This document shows, piece by piece, positions 6,289 through 12,857 of a stretch of 13,047 bases of DNA. Source of the DNA: CAZADA01 sp964524065 (GTDB taxonomy: Bacteria > Pseudomonadota > Alphaproteobacteria > Caulobacterales > Maricaulaceae). Below the pieces are notes generated by a model. The model had not been told where the DNA came from and ran no database searches. It worked only from the letters and a program-made list of their open reading frames with translations. Made by a program: the position numbers and the translations under genes. Positions within the stretch are counted from its first letter, which is position 1. Each line of letters begins with the position of its first letter. The stretch covers positions 1 to 13,047 of the forward strand of contig CAZGCB010000076.1 in assembly GCA_964524065.1 (NCBI GenBank), written 5' to 3'.

Positions 6289-7038
6289 TCAAGCCGGCGT
6301 CGTGCGAACGGCCTCGATCACCGCCGCAGGATCAATGCGCCCATCATAGAGCGCACGCCCGATGATGACGCCGGCGATGGCGCGGCGTCCCGCTCCCTGC
6401 GTGTGGCGGGTGCACAGCGCGCGCACCTCCGCCACGCTGCAAGTGCCGCCCGACGCGATCACGGGGGTCTGCGTCGCATCGGCCACTTGACCCGTGAGCG
6501 ACACATTGACACCCGCGCCCAGCCCGTCCCGGTCAATATCCGTCACGATGACCGCAGCCACGCCGGCGTCCTCAAAACGCTGAGCCAACTCCACCGCGTC
6601 ACATTCGGTCTGCTCCACCCAGCCGGACACCGCCACCTTGCCGCCGCGCACATCAATCGCCACGGCGATTTGACCGGGATAGTCGCGCGCGGCCTCCTTC
6701 ACCAGCTCCGGATCGCGCACCGCCGCCGTGCCCAGCACCACCCGCGTCACGCCCGCATCCAGCCAATAGGCGATGCGCGTCAGGCTGCGCACCCCGCCGC
6801 CCAGCTGCACCGAGCAGGTGGTGGTGTTGAGGATTTCCTGCACCGCACCGGCGTTTTTCGGCTCGCCGGCGATGGCGCCGTCCAGATCCACCACATGGAT
6901 CCAGTCAAAGCCCGCATCCTCCCAGAGTTTCGCCTGGGCGGGGGGGCTGTCGCTGAACACCGTTGCGTCCTCCATGCGGCCCTGAGCGAGACGCACGACC
7001 TGGTGATCTTTGATGTCGATGGCGGGGTAGAGGATCAT
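6289..7038 (-). CDS. hisA: HisA, ProFAR isomerase
   Basis: 1-(5-phosphoribosyl)-5-[(5-phosphoribosylamino)methylideneamino]imidazole-4-carboxamide isomerase, the Amadori step of histidine biosynthesis, in the cytoplasm. The 249-residue TIM barrel begins MILYPAIDIKDHQVVRL with the catalytic base Asp8. It has the catalytic acid Asp129 in AIDVRGG, VTDIDRDG at 166-172, and phosphate-binding segments LGGGVRS and ASGGTCS. These Asp positions match the E. coli enzyme number for number. ATG 7038 has GGAG upstream at good spacing (TTGGAGCCTGTC). A 64-codon in-frame upstream extension is Pro/Gly-rich and was rejected. It lies 173 bases downstream of hisH on the same strand. hisF, the usual next gene, does not follow. 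Confidence 0.97.
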   Translation of the reverse strand: MILYPAIDIKDHQVVRLAQGRMEDATVFSDSPPAQAKLWEDAGFDWIHVVDLDGAIAGEPKNAGAVQEILNTTTCSVQLGGGVRSLTRIAYWLDAGVTRVVLGTAAVRDPELVKEAARDYPGQIAVAIDVRGGKVAVSGWVEQTECDAVELAQRFEDAGVAAVIVTDIDRDGLGAGVNVSLTGQVADATQTPVIASGGTCSVAEVRALCTRHTQGAGRRAIAGVIIGRALYDGRIDPAAVIEAVRTTPA

Positions 7039-7211
7039 GACAGGCTCCAACTCGGCTCGCACAGGAGGCGCCGGGGGCGGCGTGTTTCGTGGCGGACTGT
7101 GGCCCAGCCCCGGTGAAGAATCCAAGCACAAAGCCGGTCCGGCCGTCGGCTGAGACGAAACGCCGCTCACGCCGCCGCCAGCGCCCGCAACCTCCACGAA
7201 CACCCAACGCG
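7039..7211 (-). other. hisH-hisA spacer, no gene supported
   Basis: These 173 GC-rich bases separate hisH from hisA on the same strand. Two frames are open across much of it but read as Pro/Ser/Gly- or Arg-rich sequence without a clear ribosome binding site or family similarity. In some relatives a small membrane protein gene sits between his genes, so this may be a decayed remnant, but I cannot show that. No strong hairpin or promoter was found. Confidence 0.35.
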
Positions 7212-7874
7212 CTAAGGGCGGCCGTCCCACTGCAAGAACGCGCCGAGAAACGCCAGACCCGCCGCCTGGCTTTTCTCCGGATGAAACTGCACGCCGATCA
7301 TATTGTCCCGCATAACCGCCGCGGTGAACGGCCCGCCATAATGGGCCGTCAGCGCGACATCGGCCTCATACTCCGTCTCGAAGACATAAGAATGCACGAA
7401 GTAAACGTGGGTTCCGGCCCCCAGCGCGCCAAACACCGGGTGACGCGCCGCGCCATTGTGAGGACGCACCGCGTTCCAACCCATATGCGGAATCTTCAGC
7501 GCATCATCTTCGGGATCGATGCGGTCCACATCACCATCGATCCAGCCAAAGCCGGCATGTTCGCCATGCTCCAAGCCCACATCGGCCATCAGCTGCATGC
7601 CCACGCACACGCCGAGAAAGGGCCGCTTGCGCTCAAACACAGCCTCCTCCAGCGCCGGGTAAAGACCCGCCACCGCGTCCACGCCCGCTGCGCACGCGCC
7701 GAACGCCCCCACGCCCGGCAAGACAATTCGATCCGCCGCCGCCACCTGCGCAGGATCCGCCGTGAGTTTCACATCCACGACCGCGCCTACACGCCGCCCG
7801 GCCTCCGCCAGAGCGTTGGACATGGAACGCACGTTACCCGCGCCATAATCGATAAGGGCCACTGTGTTGGTCAT
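7212..7874 (-). CDS. hisH: HisH, glutaminase subunit of imidazole glycerol phosphate synthase
   Basis: Class I glutamine amidotransferase that hydrolyses glutamine and channels ammonia to HisF, which makes imidazole glycerol phosphate and AICAR. The 220-residue protein begins MTNTVALIDYGAGNVRSMSNAL and contains LPGVGAFGAC. The nucleophile Cys90 lies in LGVCVGMQLM and the other triad members His198 and Glu200 in GVQFHPEKS. PHMGWN and YFVHSYVF are also family motifs. ATG 7874 is the natural start; the ribosome binding site is weak (CAGG). It begins 32 bases after the stop of the methyltransferase-like gene, suggesting one transcript with it and hisA. Its partner gene hisF is not within the window. 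Confidence 0.97.
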   Translation of the reverse strand: MTNTVALIDYGAGNVRSMSNALAEAGRRVGAVVDVKLTADPAQVAAADRIVLPGVGAFGACAAGVDAVAGLYPALEEAVFERKRPFLGVCVGMQLMADVGLEHGEHAGFGWIDGDVDRIDPEDDALKIPHMGWNAVRPHNGAARHPVFGALGAGTHVYFVHSYVFETEYEADVALTAHYGGPFTAAVMRDNMIGVQFHPEKSQAAGLAFLGAFLQWDGRP

Positions 7875-7906
7875 GGCCTGTGTTTGGCCCGTCGCCCGCC
7901 GCCGCG

Positions 7907-8398
7907 TCAAATCCAGCGCCGCACGCGCGCGGACCAGTCTCCAAACACCTCGGGGAATTGGGCGCGCAAGCCCGCCTCTTCCGGCTCGATGAAGCGCTTG
8001 GTGATCAGCCAGATGAACACCGGAACCATGACAAAAGACGAGGCTGCGCCCGTGGCGATGCACCAGGCGATCAGCACCGCCACATCACCCAGATAAATCG
8101 GATTGCGGGAGAACTTGAACGGCCCGTCCGTCACCAAGGCCGACACATCCTTGCGCGGCACAATGGTCGTGCGGGCGCGAAACATCGTCACCGCCGCCCA
8201 GCCCATCAGCATGAGCCCCTCAAGCGCCAGCACCGCGGCGATCAGGTGCTCCACACGCACCTCCACCCCGCCCAGCGTCAGCCCCGCCAAGGGCATGCCA
8301 AAGCTGAGCAGCGGCGCGCCGGCCGCCAAGCCGGACGCCGCCGCCATGCAGGCGAACAACCAAACCGGCGGATAGTCAAAGAAACGGAATAAGAGCAT
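7907..8398 (-). CDS. Isoprenylcysteine carboxyl methyltransferase-like integral membrane protein
   Basis: The 163-residue protein resembles the ICMT/phospholipid methyltransferase superfamily, which uses S-adenosylmethionine at the membrane. The family core is visible: GPFKFSRNPIYLGDVAVLIAW in the middle, and near the C-terminus EPEEAGLRAQFPEVFGDWSARVRRWI, whose E-E and R-W positions form the cofactor pocket in the family. About four membrane segments can be drawn (FFDYPPVWLFACMAAASG, LIAAVLALEGLMLMGW, DVAVLIAWCIA, FVMVPVFIWLI). Bacteria lack prenylated CAAX proteins of the eukaryotic type, so the substrate is unknown. ATG 8398 has GGAG about ten bases upstream. In-frame starts at 8461 and 8518 add an Arg-rich leader that I consider untranslated. 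It precedes hisH by 32 bases. Confidence 0.8.
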   Translation of the reverse strand: MLLFRFFDYPPVWLFACMAAASGLAAGAPLLSFGMPLAGLTLGGVEVRVEHLIAAVLALEGLMLMGWAAVTMFRARTTIVPRKDVSALVTDGPFKFSRNPIYLGDVAVLIAWCIATGAASSFVMVPVFIWLITKRFIEPEEAGLRAQFPEVFGDWSARVRRWI

Positions 8399-8584
8399 GG
8401 CGAGTTGGCTCCATGTGGAAGCGCGGGCGCTATTTCTAGCGCCTCGGTCGCCGCGCGTCATGAGCCGCCCCGACCCTTCTTGGCCGCGGACAACCACCGC
8501 CCGCGCAAATGTCGTCACCTTGTCAGCGCGCGCGTGTGTCGACCTCTAACGTCATACGACCAAGGGGTGATAGGGGGGCGGAGC
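8399..8584. other. Divergent methyltransferase/barrel-gene intergenic region
   Basis: These 186 bases lie between divergent genes. A possible plus-strand promoter is TTGTCA (8520-8525), then 19 bases, then TCTAAC (8545-8550), giving a leader of about 30 bases to the ATG at 8585. The spacing is long and the -10 box matches only four of six positions. No small gene with a good start signal was found. Confidence 0.3.
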
Positions 8585-8683
8585 ATGGATACTTGGGTAA
8601 AACGCGCGGTCGTGGTCGGCATGGCGGCGTTCAGCGCGCCACAGGTCCTTGCGCAAACGGATGAACCGGCGGAGCCGACGCCG

Positions 8684-8726
8684 AAGGCGGAGACGGAGAC
8701 AAAGGCGGAGACGGAGACAAAGGCGG
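8684..8726 (+). repeat. 18-base tandem repeat, 2.4 copies, in the barrel-protein linker
   Basis: The unit AAGGCGGAGACGGAGACA occurs at 8684-8701 and 8702-8719, with a partial third copy at 8720-8726. It encodes Lys-Ala-Glu-Thr-Glu-Thr repeats after the signal peptide. Because 18 is divisible by three, changes in copy number would alter linker length without changing frame. Confidence 0.85.
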
Positions 8727-8864
8727 CTATCGTAGAGCCTGCCGCAGCCCCTGCAGACCCCCTCAACGTCCCAGCGCTTATGACCAATACAGCGGGCGTA
8801 CGCAGACGACATTTGCTCTCCAGTGGCGTACAGCCACAGGCGCCAGAAATTTGGACCTAGGCGG

Positions 8865-9370
8865 AGCGAACGATGGGTGGGAAACCTTCAATGGCGGCCG
8901 ATTTGATCTTGAATTTGCGTTTCCCATCGCTTTCGGAATTGGCATTCAATTCGACGCGGACTCTGGCCTAGACACCATCGCATCGGCTGAACCGCCCGTG
9001 ATCGTAGACCTCGAAAGCCAGATTAACGAACTCGAGGTTGGCGCACGTTTCTTTGATTTGTTTCGTGAAGATGAAATCGAGCAACAAAGTTGGCTTGGGC
9101 AGGCCCATGTGTTCTATCGAGACCCTGGTCGTTATTCTGCAGGGTTGAGTTTCGGTGGAGGCACTTTGGAATCCGGTTCTTTTGAAGGAGAAACTGATTT
9201 TGATGCCTACGGCTTCGAGATAAATCTGTATCGTGAAAAGTGGACTTATGGTGTGAACGGAGCGTTTGCGGATTTTGACGGGCAGGACGTCAATATTTCT
9301 ATCGAAGACCGGACATTCTTCACGTTCCCAGACGGCTTTGATCAACCACCCGTAGAGACGACCGAAACAG
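8865..9370. other. Low-G+C segment inside the barrel gene
   Basis: A hand count of 9001-9300 gives about 47% G+C (140 of 300). A 60-base line in the same gene at 9661-9720 gives 75%, and one in hslV at 10681-10740 gives 68%. Codons in the segment favour TTT, GAA, GAT and CGT, unlike the rest of the window. The edges are approximate. Mosaic recombination or transfer of the barrel exterior region is a reasonable inference. Confidence 0.55.
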
Positions 9371-9767
9371 TCGCTTTTGCTCAGTTCAGCGCGGCCTCAG
9401 ACGGCATCGCCTGCGGCGCGGAGGCTAACGCCAGCTATTTCCCAACGCCCTTCATTCGCCTCACCGGCCGCGGCTCGCTCGCGCAATATCAAGAGGGTGA
9501 TGTGCGCTTCAGCCAAACCGCCACGGCGGCGCGACTGGCTGGAGAGGCGGAGTACAAAATCCCGCGCTCACCACTCCACCTCACAGCGGGAGCGTCGGCG
9601 ACGCTCTCCACCAATCGCAGCTTCTCCACGGACGCAGCGGATGCAGGCGTGGCCGCCTATCTCGGCTTGCGCCTGGTGTTCGGGCCGGACACGCTGGTGG
9701 AGAACGACCGCCGCGGCGCCTCCTTTGAAGGCTCCCCCTTCCTCATCGACACGCTGTTTGAACGGTA

Positions 9768-9793
9768 GGCGGCCCAAACGCCGTTCAGCCGCC
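9768..9793. terminator. Bidirectional hairpin between barrel gene and hisB
   Basis: GGCGGC (9768-9773) pairs with GCCGCC (9788-9793), with a further AAC/GTT pairing in the loop. The hairpin fills almost the whole gap between the two convergent stop codons (9766-9768 and 9795-9797), so it could limit transcription from both sides. Neither strand has a good T-run, so intrinsic termination would be weak. Confidence 0.35.
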
Positions 9794-9794
9794 C

Positions 9795-10442
9795 CTACAA
9801 AACACCCTTCGTGGAGGGGCTCTGCCCCGCCATGCGCGCATCGCGCTCCACCGCCATGCGCAGCGCGCGGGCGAGCGCTTTGAAGCAGCTTTCGGCGATA
9901 TGGTGCGTGTTCTCGCCATGCAAATTGTCCACATGCACGCACGCGCCGGAGTTCCAGGCGAAGGCGTGGAACCATTCCTTGAACAGCTGCGTGTCCATGC
10001 CCGGCCCTGAGCCAATGCCCACCACAGGCGTCGGCATCACCACGTTCCACACCAGATAGGGCCGGTTGGCGAGGTCGAGCGCACAGCGGCTCAACGTCTC
10101 ATCCATGGGCACATAGGCATGGCCGAAACGGCGAATGCCGGTGTGATCGCCCAAAGCTTGCTTCACAGCCTGCCCCATGACGATCCCCACATCTTCCACA
10201 GTGTGGTGGGCGTCGATATGCAAATCGCCCTCGGCCTTCACGTCGAGATCGAGCGCGCCATGCTTGGCGACGGCCTCCAGCATATGGTCGAAAAAGCCCA
10301 CGCCCGTGGCGATGGATGATTGGCCCGACCCGTCCAAATTCACGGAGACTGTGATGTCCGTCTCCTTGGTGACGCGGTGAATCTCCGCGGTGCGGGACAC
10401 CAATGCGGAGGAGGGTTTTGCGGGGGCGGTGCGCGGGCTCAT
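9795..10442 (-). CDS. hisB: HisB, imidazoleglycerol-phosphate dehydratase (monofunctional)
   Basis: Dehydrates imidazole glycerol phosphate to imidazole acetol phosphate in histidine biosynthesis; Mn-dependent and cytoplasmic. The 215-residue protein carries ETDITVSVNLDGSG, GVGFFDHMLEAVAKHG, the metal-binding AHHTVEDVGI, RFGHAYVPMDETLSR, DLANRPYL, FKEWFHAFA and the second metal motif GENTHHIAESCFKALARAL. There is no N-terminal histidinol-phosphatase domain, as is usual outside enterobacteria. ATG 10442 was chosen; GTG 10451, with GGCGAG upstream, is an equal alternative adding three residues. It is divergent from hslV and convergent with the broken barrel gene, and is separated from hisH by that gene and the methyltransferase gene. 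Confidence 0.96.
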   Translation of the reverse strand: MSPRTAPAKPSSALVSRTAEIHRVTKETDITVSVNLDGSGQSSIATGVGFFDHMLEAVAKHGALDLDVKAEGDLHIDAHHTVEDVGIVMGQAVKQALGDHTGIRRFGHAYVPMDETLSRCALDLANRPYLVWNVVMPTPVVGIGSGPGMDTQLFKEWFHAFAWNSGACVHVDNLHGENTHHIAESCFKALARALRMAVERDARMAGQSPSTKGVL

Positions 10443-10535
10443 GACCAACACTTAATCTCGCCAGCGCCGAAAAGCCATGCAGCGCCGCCTCCGGCGCCGT
10501 AAGAAAGACGTGGCGACCCGCAGAAGGACCACCCC

Positions 10536-11114
10536 ATGACCATGCCCGGCCCCCCCACCCCCCCCCCCGATGGCGATCCGGCCGCCTACCACGCCACCAC
10601 CATTCTCGCGGTGCGCAAGTCTGGCAAACTGGTCATGGCGGGCGACGGGCAGGTGTCCTTTGGCGACACGGTGATGAAGGGCAATGGCCGCAAGGTGCGC
10701 CGACTGGAGAAGGCCGACGTGCTGACCGGCTTTGCGGGCGCCACGGCTGACGCGCTCACCCTGCTGGAGCGGCTGGAGTCCAAGCTGGAGCAATACCCCG
10801 CCCAACTGGCGCGGGCCTGTGTGGAGCTGGCGAAGGACTGGCGCACCGACCGCTATCTGCGCCGGCTGGAGGCCATGCTGATCGTCGCAGACAAATCCGC
10901 CACCTTCCTCATCACCGGCGTCGGCGACGTGCTGGAGCCCGAACATGGCGTGGTGGGCATAGGCTCGGGCGGCAATTACGCGCTGGCCGCGGCGCGGGCG
11001 CTTTATGAGTACGAAGACGATCCGGAGGTCATCGCTCGCAAAGCCATGGCCATCGCCGCTGACATTTGCGTCTACACCAATCAAGAATTGACCGTGGAGA
11101 GCCTGCATGAGTGA
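10536..11114 (+). CDS. hslV: HslV (ClpQ), ATP-dependent protease proteolytic subunit
   Basis: Threonine protease of the HslUV complex, forming two stacked hexameric rings in the cytoplasm and degrading proteins unfolded by HslU. The 192-residue product carries a 20-residue propeptide rich in Pro, then TTILAVRKSGKLVMAGDGQVSFGDTVMKGN, so Thr21 should become the N-terminal nucleophile after self-processing. Further motifs are GFAGATADALTLLERLE, LAKDWRTDRYLRRLEAML, ITGVGDVLEPEHG, IGSGGNYALAAARAL and ADICVYTN. AAGGA precedes ATG 10536 at good spacing. The propeptide is encoded by a run of 11 C (10558-10568) that could slip. Its last 8 bases overlap the next gene, suggesting translational coupling. 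Confidence 0.97.
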   Translation: MTMPGPPTPPPDGDPAAYHATTILAVRKSGKLVMAGDGQVSFGDTVMKGNGRKVRRLEKADVLTGFAGATADALTLLERLESKLEQYPAQLARACVELAKDWRTDRYLRRLEAMLIVADKSATFLITGVGDVLEPEHGVVGIGSGGNYALAAARALYEYEDDPEVIARKAMAIAADICVYTNQELTVESLHE

Positions 11115-12309
11115 GCCTCGCCCCCTCGCGCCGGAACTGAAGCGCGAAGATCTCGCCGCGGCGGTGGATCAACACATTCTGTCGGCCGATCAGCTCGAGC
11201 CGCTGTTTCTGTTTCTCACCGGACGCAGCGCCACGCTTCCGCCCGCAGGGGAAGAGGAGCTGCGCTTCATCCGCAATTTCCACGACATTTTCATCGCTAC
11301 CGGCATTGCGATTTTCGCCATCGGCTTGTCCATCGGCGTCGGCGCCATCACCGGGGCGCGGTTTGAAGCGCTCGACTCGGTGGACAGCTGGAACGACGCC
11401 TCCAGCACGATGCGCGGCCTGTTATGGCTCACAGGCGGCCTTTTAGCGGGCTGCGCGGCGCTGATGTGGGGCTTGGGCGAATATTTCGCGCGGCAAAAAC
11501 GGCTGTTTTTCCCCGCCATCGTGATTTGCCTCGCCTTTGCGCTCTTCACCTTTAGCGGCGGCCTGATGGTGTATGGCGCTTTGGTGGGCGAGCAGGTGCA
11601 TCGCCTGGAACTGCTGGGCGACGATGGCGGCAGCTTGGAATGGAGCGCGCGCTTGGCGCCGCTGATTATCGCGCTGATCACCGCCACGGCTTTGGGCGGG
11701 TTTTATACGCGCTTCAAGCTGCCCTTCTCCATGGGGTTACTTGGCGTAACGGCGGTGCTGGCGGTCATTGCTCTGCTTTTCGCCATCGCGCCCAAACTGA
11801 TCGTCGCCATCGGCGCGCCGCTGGTGTTCCTCAGCGGCCTCAGCCTGTTCATCATGGGCATGGCCTTTGATGTCCGCGACCCGGACCGGGTGACGCGGTT
11901 CTCTGATAATGGATTTTGGCTGCATTTGGCCGCTGCCCCGGTGCTACTCTTCGGTACACAGCTGCTCATTTTCGGATTTGACGATTATGGCCACCGCTTT
12001 TCCGTCGGCGGCTCCATCTTGATTTTGGTTGTGTTGGGGCTGTTTGCGCTGATCTCTTTGCTGATCAATCGGCGCGCGCTGATCGTCTCGGGCATGCTGA
12101 CGGCGGGCATCGCCATTTGGATCTTGCTGGACAATGCGGGCCTTGGCGCCGCCGGTTTGGCGGCGGCGACCCTGCTATCGCTGGGCGCCATCGTGCTGCT
12201 CCTGGGCGCTGGGTGGCATAGCGTGCGGCGCGCCTTGTTGGGCTGGGTCCCCCGGGAAGGGCTTCTGGCGCGTATTTTCCCGCCGGAGGAGGCTCAGCAC
12301 GCCAGCTAG
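11107..12309 (+). CDS. Ten-helix integral membrane protein, function unknown
   Basis: The 400-residue protein has a cytosolic N-terminus of about 60 residues (LKREDLAAAVDQHILSADQL, then AGEEELRFIRNFHD), resembling the soluble head of DUF2157-like membrane proteins. About ten hydrophobic segments follow, for example IFIATGIAIFAIGLSIGVG, FFPAIVICLAFALFTFSGG, GLLGVTAVLAVIALLFAIA, SILILVVLGLFALISLLI and LLSLGAIVLLLGAGW, and a short basic C-terminal tail. No catalytic motif was seen. The ATG at 11107 overlaps the hslV stop by 8 bases, so its translation is probably coupled to hslV. The stop codon is shared tail-to-tail with the VOC gene in the palindrome CTAG. DUF2157 membership is a guess from the head and helix pattern. 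Confidence 0.8.
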   Translation: MSEPRPLAPELKREDLAAAVDQHILSADQLEPLFLFLTGRSATLPPAGEEELRFIRNFHDIFIATGIAIFAIGLSIGVGAITGARFEALDSVDSWNDASSTMRGLLWLTGGLLAGCAALMWGLGEYFARQKRLFFPAIVICLAFALFTFSGGLMVYGALVGEQVHRLELLGDDGGSLEWSARLAPLIIALITATALGGFYTRFKLPFSMGLLGVTAVLAVIALLFAIAPKLIVAIGAPLVFLSGLSLFIMGMAFDVRDPDRVTRFSDNGFWLHLAAAPVLLFGTQLLIFGFDDYGHRFSVGGSILILVVLGLFALISLLINRRALIVSGMLTAGIAIWILLDNAGLGAAGLAAATLLSLGAIVLLLGAGWHSVRRALLGWVPREGLLARIFPPEEAQHAS

Positions 12310-12740
12310 CGCGTGGCGAAAATCATCGCATCGTCTCGGAACGCCTTGAACTCTAAGGCGTTGCCGGCCGGGTCGCGCACAAACATCGTCGCCTGTTCGC
12401 CCGGCCGGCCCGCAAAGCGCACATAGGGCGCGATGATAAAATCCGCCTCGGCCGCAAGCAGGCGGTCGCGCAGCCTCTCCCAGGCGTTCCATTCTAGGAT
12501 CAGCCCGAAATGACGCACCGGCACGGCTTTGTCATCCACGGTGTTGGCGGCCGCAGCCCGGCATTCCTGCGGCGACACATGCGCCACGATTTGATGGCCG
12601 TAGAAATCAAAATCCACCCAGTCGGGGCTCGAGCGCCCCTCGGCACAGCCCAAGACACCGCCATAAAAGGCGCGGGCCGCCGCCAAATCATCCACGGGAA
12701 ACGCCACATGGAAACGCGGGCGCGGGTCAAGCGTCATCAT
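12306..12740 (-). CDS. VOC (glyoxalase/dioxygenase fold) family protein
   Basis: The 144-residue protein has the vicinal-oxygen-chelate fold. A first module, RPRFHVAFPVDDLAAARAFYGGVLGC, carries His11. WVDFDFYGHQIVAHV follows, and then a second module with HFGLILEW (His77) and GEQATMFVRDPAGNALEFKAF (Glu130). These His, His and Glu are the likely metal ligands. The subgroup resembles bacterial proteins annotated as glyoxalase or dioxygenase-like, but no substrate can be assigned. GGAGG lies six bases before ATG 12740 (nine before the alternative ATG 12737). A much longer in-frame version starting at 12974 would overlap hslU in antisense and was rejected. The gene sits between hslV's downstream gene and hslU, on the opposite strand. 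Confidence 0.85.
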   Translation of the reverse strand: MMTLDPRPRFHVAFPVDDLAAARAFYGGVLGCAEGRSSPDWVDFDFYGHQIVAHVSPQECRAAAANTVDDKAVPVRHFGLILEWNAWERLRDRLLAAEADFIIAPYVRFAGRPGEQATMFVRDPAGNALEFKAFRDDAMIFATR

Positions 12741-12857
12741 TGTGATCCTCCGACAGGGCGAGCCCTTCCCACACCCTGACGCGCAGCTTACATCACGCCC
12801 ACGCCGACGACAGCGCCGCGCGCCCCACCGCCCTGACGGGCCCAGCACGAGCCACCC
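12741..12857. other. Divergent VOC/hslU intergenic region
   Basis: These 117 bases lie between the divergent starts of the VOC gene and hslU. The VOC ribosome binding site (GGAGG on the minus strand) lies at its left end. I found no convincing RpoH-type or sigma-70 promoter and no clear Shine-Dalgarno for hslU. hslU must be transcribed either from here or by read-through over the antisense VOC gene. Confidence 0.4.

Larger units (their letters stand above)
8585..9768 (+). pseudogene. Outer-membrane beta-barrel protein gene, frameshifted
   Basis: The gene begins at ATG 8585 with a signal peptide (MDTWVKRAVVVGMAAFSAPQVLAQ) and a Glu/Thr/Lys/Ala-rich linker containing an 18-base tandem repeat. 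That frame stops at 8858-8860. A second frame, open from 8665 to the stop at 9766-9768, carries the barrel: SAYDQYSGRTQTTFALQWR just before the first stop, then amphipathic strands such as RFDLEFAFPIAFGIGIQFD, AHVFYRDPGRYSAGLSFGG and GVAAYLGLRLVFG. The two frames differ as a single-base deletion would, probably at or near the C5 run at 8758-8762. Repair would give about 394 codons. No barrel family was recognised, and the C-terminus lacks the usual final Phe. The alternatives are a real pseudogene, a sequencing error, or programmed frameshifting. Base composition is mixed (see the separate entry). Confidence 0.7.

Noticed and set aside
7089..8096. 335-codon plus-strand frame across hisH
   Set aside because: It is antisense to hisH, which has an intact catalytic triad, and its sequence is Arg/His-rich.
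8851..9768. Independent barrel gene starting at TTG 8851
   Set aside because: The frame stays open and barrel-like well upstream of 8851, and a start there would lack a signal peptide. The broken-gene reading explains both parts better.
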